From NCBI GenBank assembly GCA_903926385.1, contig CAIYIS010000036.1:103184-167183 (forward strand): a DNA stretch of 64,000 nucleotides, in the 5' to 3' direction. Shown here in pieces: positions 24,967-33,089 of this stretch; position 1 is the stretch's first letter, and every line of letters starts with the position of its first letter. This DNA is from an uncultured Bacteroidota bacterium. Lineage in GTDB: Bacteria; Bacteroidota; Bacteroidia; 2-12-FULL-35-15. The translations under genes and the position numbers were made by a program. The notes beneath the pieces were generated by a model. That model ran no database searches. It had not been told where the DNA came from and saw only the letters and a list, made by a program, of their open reading frames with translations.

Positions 24967-25130
24967 GATTATTTATTAATTGCGAAACGCCTCACCCCCG
25001 GCCCCTCTCCAAAGGAGAGGGGAGAATAAGTATGCAAAAATCAGGTTTCATTAAGCTTCGCCCCCTCTCCTTTGGAGAGGGGATAAAGGGGTGAGGCGTT
25101 CAGACGAATATAATCTTAGGGATAGATGCA
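24953..25130. mobile_element. MITE-like palindromic element, copy 1, with 9-bp target duplication
   Basis: Terminal inverted repeats CTAATCCCTAAGATTAT (24956-24972) and ATAATCTTAGGGATAG (25110-25125) enclose an inner inverted pair (CGCCTCACCCC with GGGGTGAGGCG) and two identical small hairpins of the CCTCTCC/GGAGAGG type. No transposase is encoded. The 9-mer TAAACTTAG occurs immediately on both sides (24944-24952 and 25131-25139). Removing the element and one 9-mer restores an end to the dehydrogenase (TTA GCC TGA) that abuts the lysC stop exactly. A second copy lies at 63784-64000. Confidence 0.75.
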
Positions 25131-25144
25131 TAAACTTAGCCTGA

Positions 25145-26416
25145 TTATTTCTTCTTCACCACCAGTTGCACCGTATGTCGGCTTCTTACCTCCAGTAAAA
25201 TATTTTTATTCTCTGTCAGTTTATCTATGGTTGTCTGGTCGTAATAACGGATGGTAATCAGTTCCAGCTGCTCGTTGTACAACACACGAAAATCTTTCTG
25301 AAGTAATTTAATTAGTTCCGGAATTTTTCGTTCTTCATTATCCACACTTACCGAAAAGCTGATAGCAGAATTCTGCATCACATTTATTTTTACTTGCTCC
25401 TTTGCAAACAAATTAAATATATCACTGAAATTATCCTCGGCAATAAACGAGAAATCTTTTGGCGAAATGGAAATCAACACCTGATTAAATTTAATAATAA
25501 AGCAAGGTACAGGCAATGGCGATTGAGCCGAACTAATCACCGTTCCTGCATCTTCGGGATGAATAAACGATTTTACATAAAGCGGAATAGATTTGTTTTG
25601 TATCGGTTTAATAGTTTTCGGATGTATTACCGACACTCCATAATACGCCAGTTCTATCGCATCCTGATAAGAGATATGTTCCAGCTTCTGTGTGTTCTCA
25701 AAATATTTCGGGTCGGCATTCAACACACCGGGAACATCTTTCCAAATGGTTACACTTTCTGCATTGGTTGTAAAAGCTAGAATGGCTGCAGTGTAATCGC
25801 TGCCTTCTCTTCCCAGTGTGGTGGTATAATTTTCCGATGTGCCTCCTATAAATCCTTGTGTTACCACAATACGATGTTTCCTGCCAGCAAAGCATGGAAT
25901 AAGACTTTTATCCACCAGTCGCTGGGTTAATTCCCAGTTTACTTTTCCTTCTCTGTAAGTATTATCTGTCTGAACAAAATCTCTAACATCTCTCCATTCA
26001 GAAGGTATGCCTGCCATTGACAAGTATGCATTTACTATTTTGGTTGAAATAATTTCTCCCATGCATACTATCTTATCGTACTCGTAATTGAAATTTGTGG
26101 TAGGCTCTTCTTCTATTGCCCAGTGCAGCTCTACAAAAGTATTATTGATTTCATCATACACCTCATGATTTGAATCCGGGAACAATTGATGAATTATATC
26201 CAGATGATATTTTTTTATTTCATCCAAAACCAAGTTCGCATCTTCCTTTTTAAAATAATATGCATTCACCAGTCTCTCCAGAGCATTGGTAACCTTACCC
26301 ATTGCCGACACCACCACAATGATGTTTTCGTTAGGAAAACGGTTAATTATACCCGCTACATTTTTTACCCCTTCCGCATCTTTAACCGATGCACCTCCAA
26401 ACTTAAATATTTTCAT
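25145..26416 (-). CDS. lysC: Aspartate kinase (monofunctional)
   Basis: 423 residues. It phosphorylates aspartate, the first step towards lysine, threonine, methionine and diaminopimelate. Family motifs: KFGGASVKDAEG at residues 4-15, VVVSAMGKVT (about 34), the aspartate/ATP region GREGSDYTAA (about 202), WKDVPGVLNADPK (about 226) and VSVIHPKTI. The last 130 residues form the regulatory ACT region and look divergent. There is no homoserine dehydrogenase domain, unlike the fused ThrA form that many Bacteroidota also have. It is convergent with the dehydrogenase gene and shared a junction with it before the palindromic insertion. Confidence 0.9.
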   Translation of the reverse strand: MKIFKFGGASVKDAEGVKNVAGIINRFPNENIIVVVSAMGKVTNALERLVNAYYFKKEDANLVLDEIKKYHLDIIHQLFPDSNHEVYDEINNTFVELHWAIEEEPTTNFNYEYDKIVCMGEIISTKIVNAYLSMAGIPSEWRDVRDFVQTDNTYREGKVNWELTQRLVDKSLIPCFAGRKHRIVVTQGFIGGTSENYTTTLGREGSDYTAAILAFTTNAESVTIWKDVPGVLNADPKYFENTQKLEHISYQDAIELAYYGVSVIHPKTIKPIQNKSIPLYVKSFIHPEDAGTVISSAQSPLPVPCFIIKFNQVLISISPKDFSFIAEDNFSDIFNLFAKEQVKINVMQNSAISFSVSVDNEERKIPELIKLLQKDFRVLYNEQLELITIRYYDQTTIDKLTENKNILLEVRSRHTVQLVVKKK

Positions 26417-26429
26417 TTGTATCTTTCTT

Positions 26430-26484
26430 TAATTCGTCAATTCGTCAATTTTGCAGTAGGCAATTGCCCAATTGCCCAATTCCC
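26430..26484. repeat. Low-complexity CAATT repeat with GCAGTAGGCAATTG
   Basis: Tandem AATTCGTC and CCCAATTG words around GCAGTAGG (26453-26460). Same family as 20052-20155. It fills the gap between the acetyltransferase and aspartokinase genes. Confidence 0.55.
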
Positions 26485-26936
26485 TATTCAAATGTCATTT
26501 TACAATTTATCCACTCTTTATCAAAATGCGCATTCATCTTTTCATAAAACTTAATAGCCGGTTCGTTCCATTCCAGCACTTGCCATTCCAGTCTGCGCAC
26601 ATTTAATTGTTTTGCATCTCTCAACACTTCATCAAACAACTTTTTACCAATACCCAATTTGCGATACTCTTCCGTCACTATAATATCTTCCAGAAACACA
26701 CACTTCCCTTTCCAGGTCGAATACTTAATGTAATACAGCGCCATTCCCACAATTCCATTTTCTGTTTCGGCCACATAAAACGTAAACACGGCTTCGTTTC
26801 CAAATCCGTCACGCTCCATTTCTTCCACCGTCACTGTAACTTCCTTCGGAGCTTTTTCATAAATAGCAAGCTCCTTAACCAACTGCAATGCCTCAGGAAT
26901 GTCCTCTCTTACTCCTTTTCTTATCTCTAATTTCAT
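26484..26936 (-). CDS. GNAT family N-acetyltransferase (SSAT-like)
   Basis: 150 residues from the ATG at 26936; a TTG at 26951 would add MIFLT, which has no family support. Acetyl-CoA-binding motif A is visible as EDIIVTEEYRKLGIGKKLF (about residues 83-101), followed by the motif B segment LEWQVLEWNEPAIKFYEKM. The N terminus (IRKGVREDIPEALQLVKELA) and the IYEKAPKEV segment are typical of the spermidine/spermine acetyltransferase-like branch. The acceptor could be a polyamine, amino acid or thialysine; sequence alone does not decide. Confidence 0.83.
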   Translation of the reverse strand: MKLEIRKGVREDIPEALQLVKELAIYEKAPKEVTVTVEEMERDGFGNEAVFTFYVAETENGIVGMALYYIKYSTWKGKCVFLEDIIVTEEYRKLGIGKKLFDEVLRDAKQLNVRRLEWQVLEWNEPAIKFYEKMNAHFDKEWINCKMTFE

Positions 26937-27050
26937 AGTCAAAAATATCAAGCAAAGGTATTTATTTCTTTCAATTCTTACTCTTCAATTTAATCTGCTC
27001 CACATGAAAGATATTTACGATATTTGCACCTCAAAAATAGAAAAACAAAA

Positions 27051-28067
27051 ATGAGCAGAGTAAAAACTTTAGGACAATTTATAATTGAAAAACAAGCCGA
27101 TTTCCCTTTCTCAAAAGGCGAATTATCCAGGCTTTTAAGAGATATCGGTATTGCATCCAAAATAGTAAACCGCGAAGTTACCAAAGCCGGCCTGGCCGAC
27201 ATATTGGGCGATGCAGGCGAAATTAATATTCAAGGCGAAAACGTTAAGAAACTCGATGTGTTTGCCAACGAGCAATTCATCGCAGCCTTAAGTATAGGTG
27301 GCGAGTGTTGCGCCATTGCTTCCGAAGAAAACGAAGACATTATTCTTGTCGAAAACGATATGTCTAAAAATGCAAAATATGTTGTAGCTATCGACCCTCT
27401 TGACGGCTCTTCCAACATAGATGTCAACGTTTCCGTAGGAACCATTTTCTCTATCTATCGCAGAACCTCCCTTCACGGGCCGGGCACCAAAGAAGACTTT
27501 TTTCAACGCGGCACCGAGCAGGTAGCTGCCGGATATATCATTTACGGTTCGTCATGTATGCTTGTTTACACCACAGGCAAAGGAGTAAACGGATTTACAC
27601 TCGACCCATCCATTGGCGAGTTCTGTTTATCTCACCCCAACATGCAAACACCCAAAACAGCCAAAACCTATTCTATCAACGAAGGTAACTATGTTCACTT
27701 TCCTGACGGAGTAAAAAAATACATTAAATATTGCCAGGAAGAAGACGATTCTACCAACCGTCCTTACTCTTCCCGCTATATCGGTAGCGGTGTGGCCGAT
27801 ATTCACCGCAATCTTATTACAGGAGGCATCTACATTTACCCCACCACTTCCAAATCGCCAAACGGTAAGCTCCGCCTATTGTACGAGTGCAATCCTTTAG
27901 CTTTTATTGTGGAGCAGGCAGGCGGCAAAGCCACCGATGGCAGCAAACGAATTCTCGAATTAGATATCCGCGAACTTCATCAGCGCACTCCCTTATTCCT
28001 TGGTTCTGCCGATATGGTCGATTTGGCTTGCGATTACATGAAAAAAAGCGCTAAGGCTAAGGTATAG
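27051..28067 (+). CDS. fbp: Fructose-1,6-bisphosphatase class 1
   Basis: 338 residues from the ATG at 27051; the in-frame TTG at 27024 overlaps a promoter-like TATTTGCACC and is rejected. It hydrolyses fructose-1,6-bisphosphate in gluconeogenesis, in the cytosol, using divalent metals. The metal/phosphate signature [19 protein letters not shown] is at about residues 106-124, followed by [20 protein letters not shown] and the C-terminal substrate region [20 protein letters not shown] and [20 protein letters not shown]. Intact and typical in length. The downstream side faces a repeat-rich region of about 1.8 kb. Confidence 0.93.
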   Translation: MSRVKTLGQFIIEKQADFPFSKGELSRLLRDIGIASKIVNREVTKAGLADILGDAGEINIQGENVKKLDVFANEQFIAALSIGGECCAIASEENEDIILVENDMSKNAKYVVAIDPLDGSSNIDVNVSVGTIFSIYRRTSLHGPGTKEDFFQRGTEQVAAGYIIYGSSCMLVYTTGKGVNGFTLDPSIGEFCLSHPNMQTPKTAKTYSINEGNYVHFPDGVKKYIKYCQEEDDSTNRPYSSRYIGSGVADIHRNLITGGIYIYPTTSKSPNGKLRLLYECNPLAFIVEQAGGKATDGSKRILELDIRELHQRTPLFLGSADMVDLACDYMKKSAKAKV

Positions 28068-28077
28068 TTCAATATTA

Positions 28078-28200
28078 GATGTGAGTATGGAGATGTAAGA
28101 TATGAGAATCTTGCCGATTCATCTTTGTCTCAATACTCACATCTCAATAATCAATCACCAATCTTTCATTTGCCTACTGCCCAATTGCAAAATTGCTTAA
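28078..28200. repeat. Low-complexity repeat, inverted relative of 20052-20155
   Basis: Contains GATGTGAGTATGGAGATG, then CAATACTCACATCTCAATAA, then TTGCCTACTGCCCAATTG, the reverse complement of the GGCAGTAGGCAA word. Non-coding. Confidence 0.55.
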
Positions 28201-28206
28201 TTGTTT

Positions 28207-28406
28207 TTAGGGCACCAACCTTATCTCCCTTCGTAATCCTTTCTCCCGCCCTCGCGCGGTATCTTTTTTTCTCGTCATCCATTAGCTTCTTCGTCACCCT
28301 GAGCTTGTCGAAGGGTCATTAACCTCATCTCCACCCAACCAAAAAAAAAGGATACTTCGCACGGGTCGGGTGCAGATAGTCAGCGTCTCTTTCATTGTTA
28401 CCTTTC
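28207..28406. repeat. Dispersed repeat, left arm of a 4.6-kb inverted pair
   Basis: Starts TAGGGCACCAACCTTATCTC and ends TCTCTTTCATTGTTACCTTT. The reverse complement of this pattern occurs at 32704-32845 (AAAGGTAACAAAGAAAGAGG to GGATGGTGCCCTA). The left arm is longer because it carries a CGTCACCCTGAGCTTGTCGA repeat (28292-28320). GCGGxATxGCGGGAG-type words inside are common in Bacteroidota intergenic repeats. Confidence 0.6.
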
Positions 28407-28593
28407 AGTTCTCACTCCGAACTCCCTCCTTTGCGAGTTTGGAGGTAGGATTTCAGTTTACAAATTTCAGATTTAGGATTGGGGGTTGAGGAAATGAACC
28501 GAAGCAACACTATTTTTATACTATATATATATGTATGGGAAGGAAAAATGGGAGGAGAGGGTAGGGGAAGGGAGGAAATGAGGAAAGAAGGGG

Positions 28594-29472
28594 GATGTTG
28601 GCGTCATCGAACGCAATGTTGGCATGTCCGATGATGATGTTGGCACTATCGAATGCGATGTTGGCATGTCCGATGATGATGTTGGCGTCATCGAATGCGA
28701 TGTTGGCGTGTCCGATGATGATGTTGGCGTCATCGAATGCGATGTTGGCATGTCCGATGATGATGTTGGCGTCATCGAATGCGATGTTGGCATGTCCGAT
28801 GATGATGTTGGCGTCATCGAACGCGATGTTGGCATGTCCGATGATGATGTTGGCGTCATCGAATGCGATGTTGGCGCGACCGATGATGATGTTGGCGTCA
28901 TCGAATGCGATGTTGGCGCGACCGCAGGTGCGATATTCAAGACCGATGATAGGAAACGCACGAGCGATGATAGGAAATTGAGACGCGATGCAATGAAACG
29001 CACTCGCGATGGTAGGAAATTGAGACGCGATGGTGTGAAATTGAAACGCGATGATAGGAAATTGAATAAAAGTGGAAAAAACGGATGACCGTTGATAGGA
29101 AATTGAAACGCGATGATAGGAAATTGGATAAAAGTGAAAAAAACGGATAAGCGATGATAGGAAATTGAATAAAAGTGGAAAAAACGGATGACCGTTGATA
29201 GGAAATCGAAACGCGATGATAGGAATTTGAATAAAAGTGGAAAAAACGGATGAGCGATGATAGGAAATTGAATAAAAAAGTAAGAAACGCACGACCGATG
29301 ATAGGAAACGCAGACGCGATGATAGGAAATTGAATAAAAATGAAAAAAACGGATGAGCGATGATAGGAAATTGAATAAAAAAGTAAGAAACGCACGACCG
29401 ATGATAGGAAACGCAGACGCGATGATAGGAAATTGAGAAAAAGTGGAAAAATCGGAAGAGCGATGATAGGAA
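28594..29472. repeat. 21-bp-period intergenic array C (two unit types in one register)
   Basis: From 28594 the unit begins GATGTTGGC and alternates between a GTCATCGAATGC half and an ATGTCCGATGAT half. Around 28930-28951 the unit changes to an AGGAAATTGAATAAA/AGGAAATTGAAACGC type without losing the 21-bp register: 28594 to 29056 is exactly 22 x 21. After 29056 spacings are 21 or 41 (one base lost next to an A run). The long open frames on both strands (up to 322 codons) follow from a stop-free 21-bp unit; they shift frame at each 41-bp step and are not believed. The 28410-28590 and 29473-29530 flanks hold only AT-rich or purine-rich filler. Confidence 0.82.
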
Positions 29473-29535
29473 TCACCTCTCCTCTGCATCTCCTCTCCAC
29501 AAGAGAGGGGGGGAATGGTGACGAAAGGGGTAAGA

Positions 29536-29573
29536 CCTCACCCCCGGCCCCTCCCCTTGGCAAGGGGAGGGGG
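29536..29573. repeat. GC-rich palindrome related to the MITE interior
   Basis: CCTCACCCCCGGCCCCTCCC followed by a CTTGGCAAGG hairpin centre resembles the inner part of the element at 24953-25130, without the terminal repeats. Probably a decayed relative. Confidence 0.5.
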
Positions 29574-29845
29574 GCCATGGTGTGACGGTTGGGGTAATAT
29601 TTAATTTAATACATATATAATATATGTATATTTGTGGGAGGAATTTAAGCGGGTATGGTTTGCAGGTGGAAAAACACCTGCAAAGGCGAGAAATGATAAA
29701 CAGAAAGAAAATGAATTTTATTTTAGGTAAGTACAACTTACCAAATTATTATGTCACGAAGCTCTAGCGCTCTTTTCAACGCTTCAGCTTCGCGCCTACG
29801 GGGGCCGTCATTGTAACGTAGTGTGTCGTGCTAAATAAAATATAT

Positions 29846-29853
29846 TACTTTTA
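29846..29853 (+). promoter_or_regulatory. -7 promoter box
   Basis: TACTTTTA, identical to the boxes before the first three T9SS genes, lies 22 bp before the ATG at 29876 and rules out the upstream GTG start at 29828. Confidence 0.5.
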
Positions 29854-29875
29854 CGAAAGAATTAAAACAGAACAA

Positions 29876-30355
29876 ATGAAAAAAACAAAACTAATTTTTA
29901 TCATTCTATTAAGCACTGCGCTAACAGAAATAAAAGCACAGCAAGGCACAACCGCCACAGGCGGTGAGGCTTCTGGTGCTGGCGGTATTGTAAGTTATTC
30001 TGTAGGACAGATTTCTTATTCCAACATTACCAACTCAAATGGCTATATAAATGAGGGTGTTCAGCAACCTTACGAATTTTTTACCGTTGGTATTTCAACA
30101 AATAATAATATTACACTTTCTTATACTGCATATCCAAACCCAACAGCAGCAAAAATTAATTTGAAAGTAGAAAACACAAGTTTAGAAAATCTCTCTTATC
30201 AACTTTATGATATAAGCGGAAAACTTTTACTCAATCAAAAAATCACAAGCAACATATCTTCAATACAAATGGTGAGTTTTGCAAGTGCGAATTATTTTTT
30301 AAAAGTAACAGACAACAATAAAGTAGTACAAACAATTAAAATAATAAAAAACTAA
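29876..30355 (+). CDS. Short secreted T9SS sorting-domain protein
   Basis: 159 residues from the ATG at 29876. The signal peptide ends TEIKAQ (about residue 22). A short N-terminal domain reads TTATGGEASGAGGIVSYSVG, then GYINEGVQQPYEF, a pattern repeatedly found in small Bacteroidota proteins before a T9SS domain. The T9SS type A domain follows (YTAYPNPTAAKINLKVEN, LYDISGKLLL, ending TIKIIKN). There is little cargo, so it may be a surface-coat or adaptor protein. The next gene starts 4 bp after its stop, so the two are probably an operon. Base composition is more AT-rich than the neighbours outside the 28-33 kb island. Confidence 0.78.
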   Translation: MKKTKLIFIILLSTALTEIKAQQGTTATGGEASGAGGIVSYSVGQISYSNITNSNGYINEGVQQPYEFFTVGISTNNNITLSYTAYPNPTAAKINLKVENTSLENLSYQLYDISGKLLLNQKITSNISSIQMVSFASANYFLKVTDNNKVVQTIKIIKN

Positions 30356-30359
30356 ATAA

Positions 30360-31973
30360 ATGAAAAAAATAATTACAATTTTAGCAGTAATTCTAATTAC
30401 TACAAATGTATTTGGACAAGCACCAAATTTAATGAGTTATCAAGCAGTTATTCGCAATAGTGGCGGAAGTTTAGTTACAAATACAGCAGTCGGTATGCAA
30501 ATAAGTATCTTACAAGGTTCTTCAACAGGCACGGCAGTATTTGTAGAAGCTCAAACATCCACAACAAATGCAAATGGATTAGTAAGTTTTCAAATTGGAA
30601 ACGGAACACCAGTAACAGGGACTGTTTCCTCTATCAATTGGGCAAACGGTTCTTATTATATCAAGACAGAAACCGACCCAAATGGAGGAACGAATTATAC
30701 TATTACAGGCACAAACCAATTATTGAGCGTGCCTTATGCGTTATATTCAGCAAACGGTAATTCCATTGGTTCTAATATTGGCGACATTCAATACTGGAAT
30801 GGTACTTCTTGGGCAATACTTCCAATTGGACAGCCCGGACAATTTTTGCAGATAAGTTCCACAAATCTTCCAGTTTGGTCAGGTGCTTCATTTGCATCTC
30901 TTACAACAAATCCAATGACTTTATTATCATCATATCCAACAGCTACAAGTGGCGGTAATATTACTAATGGTGGAGGGGCAACAATTATTGCACGTGGGGT
31001 TTGTTGGTCTACTTCACCAAATCCAACAATAGCAAATAACATAACATCAGACGGAACAGGAACAGGAAATTTTACAAGTACATTAACAGGCTTATCTTCT
31101 AGTACTACATATTATGTTAGAGCTTATGCAACAAATAGTGCAGGAACTGCATATGGCAATCAAGTTAATTTCACAACAACATCCGCATCTCTTGCATCAA
31201 TAACAACAACTCCACTAACTTCGCCAAATTTTGGTTATGCAACAGGTGGCGGTAATATTACTAATGATGGTGGCTCAAGTGTAACAGTAAGAGGAGTATG
31301 TTGGGAAGACCAAAATGCTTCTATAATGCCAACTATTGCAAGTAGTCATACTACAGATGGAACAGGAATTGGCACTTTTACAAGTACTTTGTCTGGACTT
31401 ACGCAAAATACGACATACTTGGTTAGGGCTTATGCAACAAACAGTTCAGGAACAGCATATGGCAATATAGAATACGTTACTACAGGGAGTTGGCTTAGTA
31501 TTGGAGATTCTTATCAAGGCGGTATAATAGCATACATTTTTCAACCAAGTGATAATGGATATGTAGGTGGGCAACAGCACGGATTAATTGCAGCACCATC
31601 CGACCAAAGTACAAGTGCAAGTTGGGGTTGCGCTGGAACTTTATTGACAGGTGCGTCAGGTACTTTATTAGGTACGGGGAATCAAAATACAATTGACATC
31701 ACCGCAGGTTGTTTAACAGCAGGAATAGCAGCAACCCTATGTAGTAATTTGGTTATTGGTGCTTATACTGATTGGTATTTACCAAGTAAGGATGAATTAA
31801 ATTTTCTATTTATTAATAGAGCTGCAATTGGTGGTTTTGCATCTGGCTTTTATTGGAGTTCATCACAATTTAACAGTGCTTCTGCTTGGCAACAGTCCTT
31901 CACAGTAACAGGCACACAGCAATCCGTAAATAAAAGTCCTGGTTATTATGTTCGTGCCATACGTTCATTTTAA
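30360..31973 (+). CDS. Secreted protein with two repeat domains and a C-terminal DUF1566 domain
   Basis: 537 residues. Signal peptide ends TNVFGQ (residue 20). Residues 21-150 form a conserved Bacteroidota N-terminal domain (PNLMSYQAVIRNSGGSLV, NQLLSVPYALYSANG), also found at the base of tail-fibre-like proteins. Two fibronectin-III-like repeats follow (SSTTYYVRAYATNSAGTAYG and NTTYLVRAYATNSSGTAYG, about 90 residues apart). The C terminus is a DUF1566/Lcl-like domain (DWYLPSKDELNFLF, FYWSSSQF, YYVRAIRSF). There is no T9SS domain; it could act with the small T9SS protein encoded just upstream, but that is only inferred from the 4-bp spacing. A role in adhesion is plausible. Confidence 0.78.
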   Translation: MKKIITILAVILITTNVFGQAPNLMSYQAVIRNSGGSLVTNTAVGMQISILQGSSTGTAVFVEAQTSTTNANGLVSFQIGNGTPVTGTVSSINWANGSYYIKTETDPNGGTNYTITGTNQLLSVPYALYSANGNSIGSNIGDIQYWNGTSWAILPIGQPGQFLQISSTNLPVWSGASFASLTTNPMTLLSSYPTATSGGNITNGGGATIIARGVCWSTSPNPTIANNITSDGTGTGNFTSTLTGLSSSTTYYVRAYATNSAGTAYGNQVNFTTTSASLASITTTPLTSPNFGYATGGGNITNDGGSSVTVRGVCWEDQNASIMPTIASSHTTDGTGIGTFTSTLSGLTQNTTYLVRAYATNSSGTAYGNIEYVTTGSWLSIGDSYQGGIIAYIFQPSDNGYVGGQQHGLIAAPSDQSTSASWGCAGTLLTGASGTLLGTGNQNTIDITAGCLTAGIAATLCSNLVIGAYTDWYLPSKDELNFLFINRAAIGGFASGFYWSSSQFNSASAWQQSFTVTGTQQSVNKSPGYYVRAIRSF

Positions 31974-32006
31974 TAGTATTGTTTAATTTTAAAATTAAAT
32001 ATTTAA

Positions 32007-32411
32007 ATGATAAAAATAACTGCCACACAATTGATAATAGATGAGGTGATTAAACCAAAGTCTGGAGTCTATAAGCTAATCGCATTTGACAAGAACGGTG
32101 AAATTATTCCTCTGAACCGCTTTCTTGGACAGGATATAAAAGGAGTATTGTATATTGGAAAATCAATCAACTTGCAGAAAAGAGTGGCAAAACTGAGGCG
32201 TGGACTTCTAAATTCAAACGAATCTATAGGGCATATTGCATCTCGCAGGATGAAATCTATTAATAACATTCGCAAGTACATTGACTTTACTACACTTAGG
32301 CTTTCAATTGAATATACTGACTGCAACGAATCGGCTGTAGAACTTGAAAAACTTTTATTAAACAAATACACAGATGAGTTCGGAGAAAGACCGCCATTGA
32401 ATAAGCAATAA
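32007..32411 (+). CDS. GIY-YIG nuclease-like protein
   Basis: 134 residues. GIY-YIG elements are visible: SGVYKLIAF (about residue 20), LYIGKSINLQKRVAKLRRG (about 49-67, with the conserved Arg), and a late Glu in ESAVELEKLLLNKY that could be the metal ligand. There is no attached DNA-binding domain. Free-standing GIY-YIG proteins are often homing or mobile-element nucleases. It lies 33 bp after the DUF1566-type gene inside the island bracketed by inverted repeats. Sequence is AT-rich and the fold match is by motif only. Confidence 0.65.
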   Translation: MIKITATQLIIDEVIKPKSGVYKLIAFDKNGEIIPLNRFLGQDIKGVLYIGKSINLQKRVAKLRRGLLNSNESIGHIASRRMKSINNIRKYIDFTTLRLSIEYTDCNESAVELEKLLLNKYTDEFGERPPLNKQ

Positions 32412-32655
32412 TATTTGGAAACCTTTACACTGAAGAAAGAAAGACACAACGAACGGCTAACATAAGTAGCCGTTGCATAACCCTCTTCACAAAAAATGTG
32501 AGTGTCTTTTTTGGGGGGGGGGACATTTGGGATTAGTGGGACGAATGGGATTTGAATATGTAACCCCTAACGGGGTTTTGAGAGGAGGTGGGGATTTGAT
32601 TAACCACGGGTTTCACCCGTGGCTACCGACATATAACCCCTAACGGGGTTGAAAC

Positions 32656-32691
32656 AAAAAAACTCCCTTCCGAAATGCAGGGAGTTTTTTT
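32656..32691. terminator. Rho-independent terminator
   Basis: AAAAAAACTCCC pairs with GGGAGTTTTTTT around TTCCGAAATGCA. It has A and T runs on both sides and could work in either direction. Confidence 0.75.
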
Positions 32692-32703
32692 GTCGTGCTT
32701 ACT

Positions 32704-32845
32704 TAAAGGTAACAAAGAAAGAGGCGCTGACTAACTGCACCCGATAGAAGAGGAAAGCCCGAAGTGGGCAGGCAAAGGGGCGGGCGGACTTGGAACGGAT
32801 AGCGGGAGAGGGGAATACGAAAAGAGATAAGGATGGTGCCCTAAT
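32704..32845. repeat. Dispersed repeat, right arm of the 4.6-kb inverted pair
   Basis: Reverse-complement relative of 28207-28406; shared words are AAAGGTAACA, AAAGAG, GCTGACTA, TGCACCCGA, GATAAGG and GGTGCCCTA. The segment between the arms holds array C and three genes. Confidence 0.6.
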
Positions 32846-32930
32846 GATTGTTGATTGTTGATTGTTGATTGTTGGTTGAGAATTGAACTATAGAGATTGC
32901 TTGGCTGAGCTCGTAATGACAATGCGAAAC

Positions 32931-33010
32931 TTTAAACTTTCCAACTTTAAACTTTCCAACTTTAAACTTTCCAACTTTAAACTTTGAACTTTAAACTTTG
33001 AACTTTAAAC
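32931..33010. repeat. 15-bp tandem repeat (TTTAAACTTTCCAAC)
   Basis: Five or so tandem copies of TTTAAACTTTCCAAC, later copies with TTTGAAC. Not CRISPR (no spacers). A common type of intergenic filler in this phylum. Confidence 0.75.
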
Positions 33011-33063
33011 CCGAACTCAGGCAGAGTAGCCAAACGAGCGCAAGGTCATATCGCTTTTTTACC

Positions 33064-33071
33064 TACTTTTG
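33064..33071 (+). promoter_or_regulatory. -7 promoter box of mfd
   Basis: TACTTTTG at 33064-33071. The in-frame TTG at 33069 lies inside it, so translation of mfd must begin further downstream. Confidence 0.55.
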
Positions 33072-33089
33072 TATTCCTTTTCGTTAAAA

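Larger units (their letters stand above)
32412..33063. other. Gene-free region of mixed repeats before mfd
   Basis: About 650 bp without a credible gene. In order: a G9-like run near 32512; AACCCCTAACGGGGTT palindromes at 32562-32577 and 32635-32650; CCACGGGTTTCACCCGTGG near 32604-32622; a terminator (32656-32691); the right arm of the inverted pair (32704-32845); GATTGTT repeats (about 32847-32875); and a 15-bp tandem repeat (32931-33010). Palindromes of these kinds are common between Bacteroidota genes. Confidence 0.7.

Noticed and set aside
28594..28930. Possible CRISPR array with 21-bp repeats and 21-bp spacers
   Set aside because: The supposed spacers are themselves near-identical to one another, so there is no spacer diversity, and no cas genes are present.
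28516..29578. Long open frames of 128-322 codons on both strands within array C
   Set aside because: A 21-bp unit without a stop keeps every such frame open, and the frames drift between three phases at each 41-bp step. No start, signal or family likeness supports translation.
32931..33010. Possible CRISPR-like array before mfd
   Set aside because: It is a contiguous 15-bp tandem repeat with no spacers and no cas genes anywhere in the window.
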